DNA of 64,000 nt from positions 2,666,001 to 2,730,000 of the forward strand of contig NZ_CP039121.1 in NCBI RefSeq assembly GCF_014131735.1, given 5' to 3'. Positions 63,728-64,000 of the stretch are shown in pieces; the first letter of the stretch is position 1; every line of letters begins with the position of its first letter. The DNA comes from Lactiplantibacillus plantarum (GTDB lineage: Bacteria; Bacillota; Bacilli; Lactobacillales; Lactobacillaceae). The notes beneath the pieces were generated by a model, which worked only from the letters and a program-made list of their open reading frames with translations, was not told where the DNA came from and did not search any database. A program made the translations under genes and the position numbers.

Positions 63728-64000
63728 CTACTTTTGTTCCTTCAACATATTTTCAGCTTTGTTCAAAATGTTATCCATATTTTCTTTACCATCACTTGGA
63801 ACCTTCCGAACATCAAATTCGATGCCGTCTTTTTCAAGTTTACGGTAAGTGTCGATATCATCTTGATCAAATGCCAAAACCTTGTTTGGTTGAACTTTAC
63901 CAGCCGAATGAGCCATCGAACCAATATTCAATGTCTTAATTGGCACACCACCCTCGATTGCACGTAATGCATCTTGTGGTGTTTCGAATAAGACCAACGC
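63728..64000 (-). CDS. manL: PTS mannose-family IIAB component, C-terminal part (cut by window end)
   Basis: Only the last 90 codons of the IIB domain are in the window (LVLFETPQDALRAIEGGVP, NIGSMAHSAGK). The N-terminal IIA domain, the phosphorylated histidines and the operon promoter, possibly sigma-54-dependent, lie beyond base 64000. The product phosphorylates sugar carried by IIC and IID. Confidence 0.9.
   Translation of the reverse strand, partial: ALVLFETPQDALRAIEGGVPIKTLNIGSMAHSAGKVQPNKVLAFDQDDIDTYRKLEKDGIEFDVRKVPSDGKENMDNILNKAENMLKEQK

Noticed and set aside
1-64000. tRNA genes, CRISPR arrays, prophage or intact insertion sequences
   Set aside because: I scanned for tRNA-like arms, regular repeat-spacer patterns, integrases and transposases and saw none; a program could still find a small one.

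Overview
The window looks like a chromosomal segment of a lactobacillus, very probably Lactiplantibacillus plantarum or a close relative. The reasons are the gene order (radA-yacL-gltX-cysS-mrnC-rlmB-rae1-sigH-rpmG-secE-nusG-rplK-rplA-rplJ-rplL; dnaX-ebfC-recR-yaaL; tmk-darA-holB-yabA-rsmI), the multiple sugar PTS systems, PepC, a DUF956 ManO protein, moderate GC, and protein sequences I recognise from memory. The species is an inference; no search was run. I saw no prophage, intact insertion sequence, CRISPR array or tRNA.

Region by region. 1-4247 (+) is an operon for 2-aminoethylphosphonate use: PhnC (cut by the window edge), two PhnE permeases, PhnX and PhnW. 4381-9698 (-) holds galE, an acyl-ACP thioesterase, rsmI, yabA, holB, the cyclic-di-AMP receptor darA and tmk. 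10140-14964 is an AT-richer carbohydrate cassette: a KDPG-type aldolase and ascorbate-family PTS IIC, IIB and IIA on (-), facing a PRD regulator on (+) that is broken by a frameshift in a T tract. It separates tmk from yaaL-recR-ebfC-dnaX (15317-18237), which normally adjoin. 18629-19881 (-) has the SRP RNA, tadA and an rRNA-type methyltransferase.

20104-24333 (+) is nrdH, nrdE, nrdF and a LOG-family gene, preceded by probable NrdR boxes. 24508-27111 (-) is mprF. 27407-29065 (+) is a lipoprotein paired with a membrane-anchored EndA-like nuclease. 29427-42753 (-) is the long housekeeping run from rplL back to radA, with an L10 leader attenuator before rplJ and a DUF915 hydrolase between nusG and rplK. 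After an apparently gene-poor 878 bp come dut (-), then GNAT, rpiA and pepC (+).

46892-51251 (-) carries a small secreted matrixin-like protease, a cofactor-dependent phosphoglycerate mutase, a DMT exporter and an AEC permease. 51561-52754 (+) is an LCP (LytR) cell-wall protein. 52822-57096 (-) is a fabH-accB-accC-accD-accA cluster for malonyl-CoA production and initiation of fatty acid synthesis. 57260-64000 (-) holds mannose-family PTS genes: an orphan IIA and IIB pair behind a -24/-12 (sigma-54) promoter, a LevR-type sigma-54 activator, manO, and the IID, IIC and partial IIAB genes of a complete mannose-class permease.

The most interesting items are the four-gene PTS/aldolase cassette, which could import and cleave a 2-keto-3-deoxy sugar acid without a separate kinase; its frameshifted regulator and candidate operators; the lipoprotein/nuclease pair that share a stalk motif; and the sigma-54 promoter before the orphan PTS pair.
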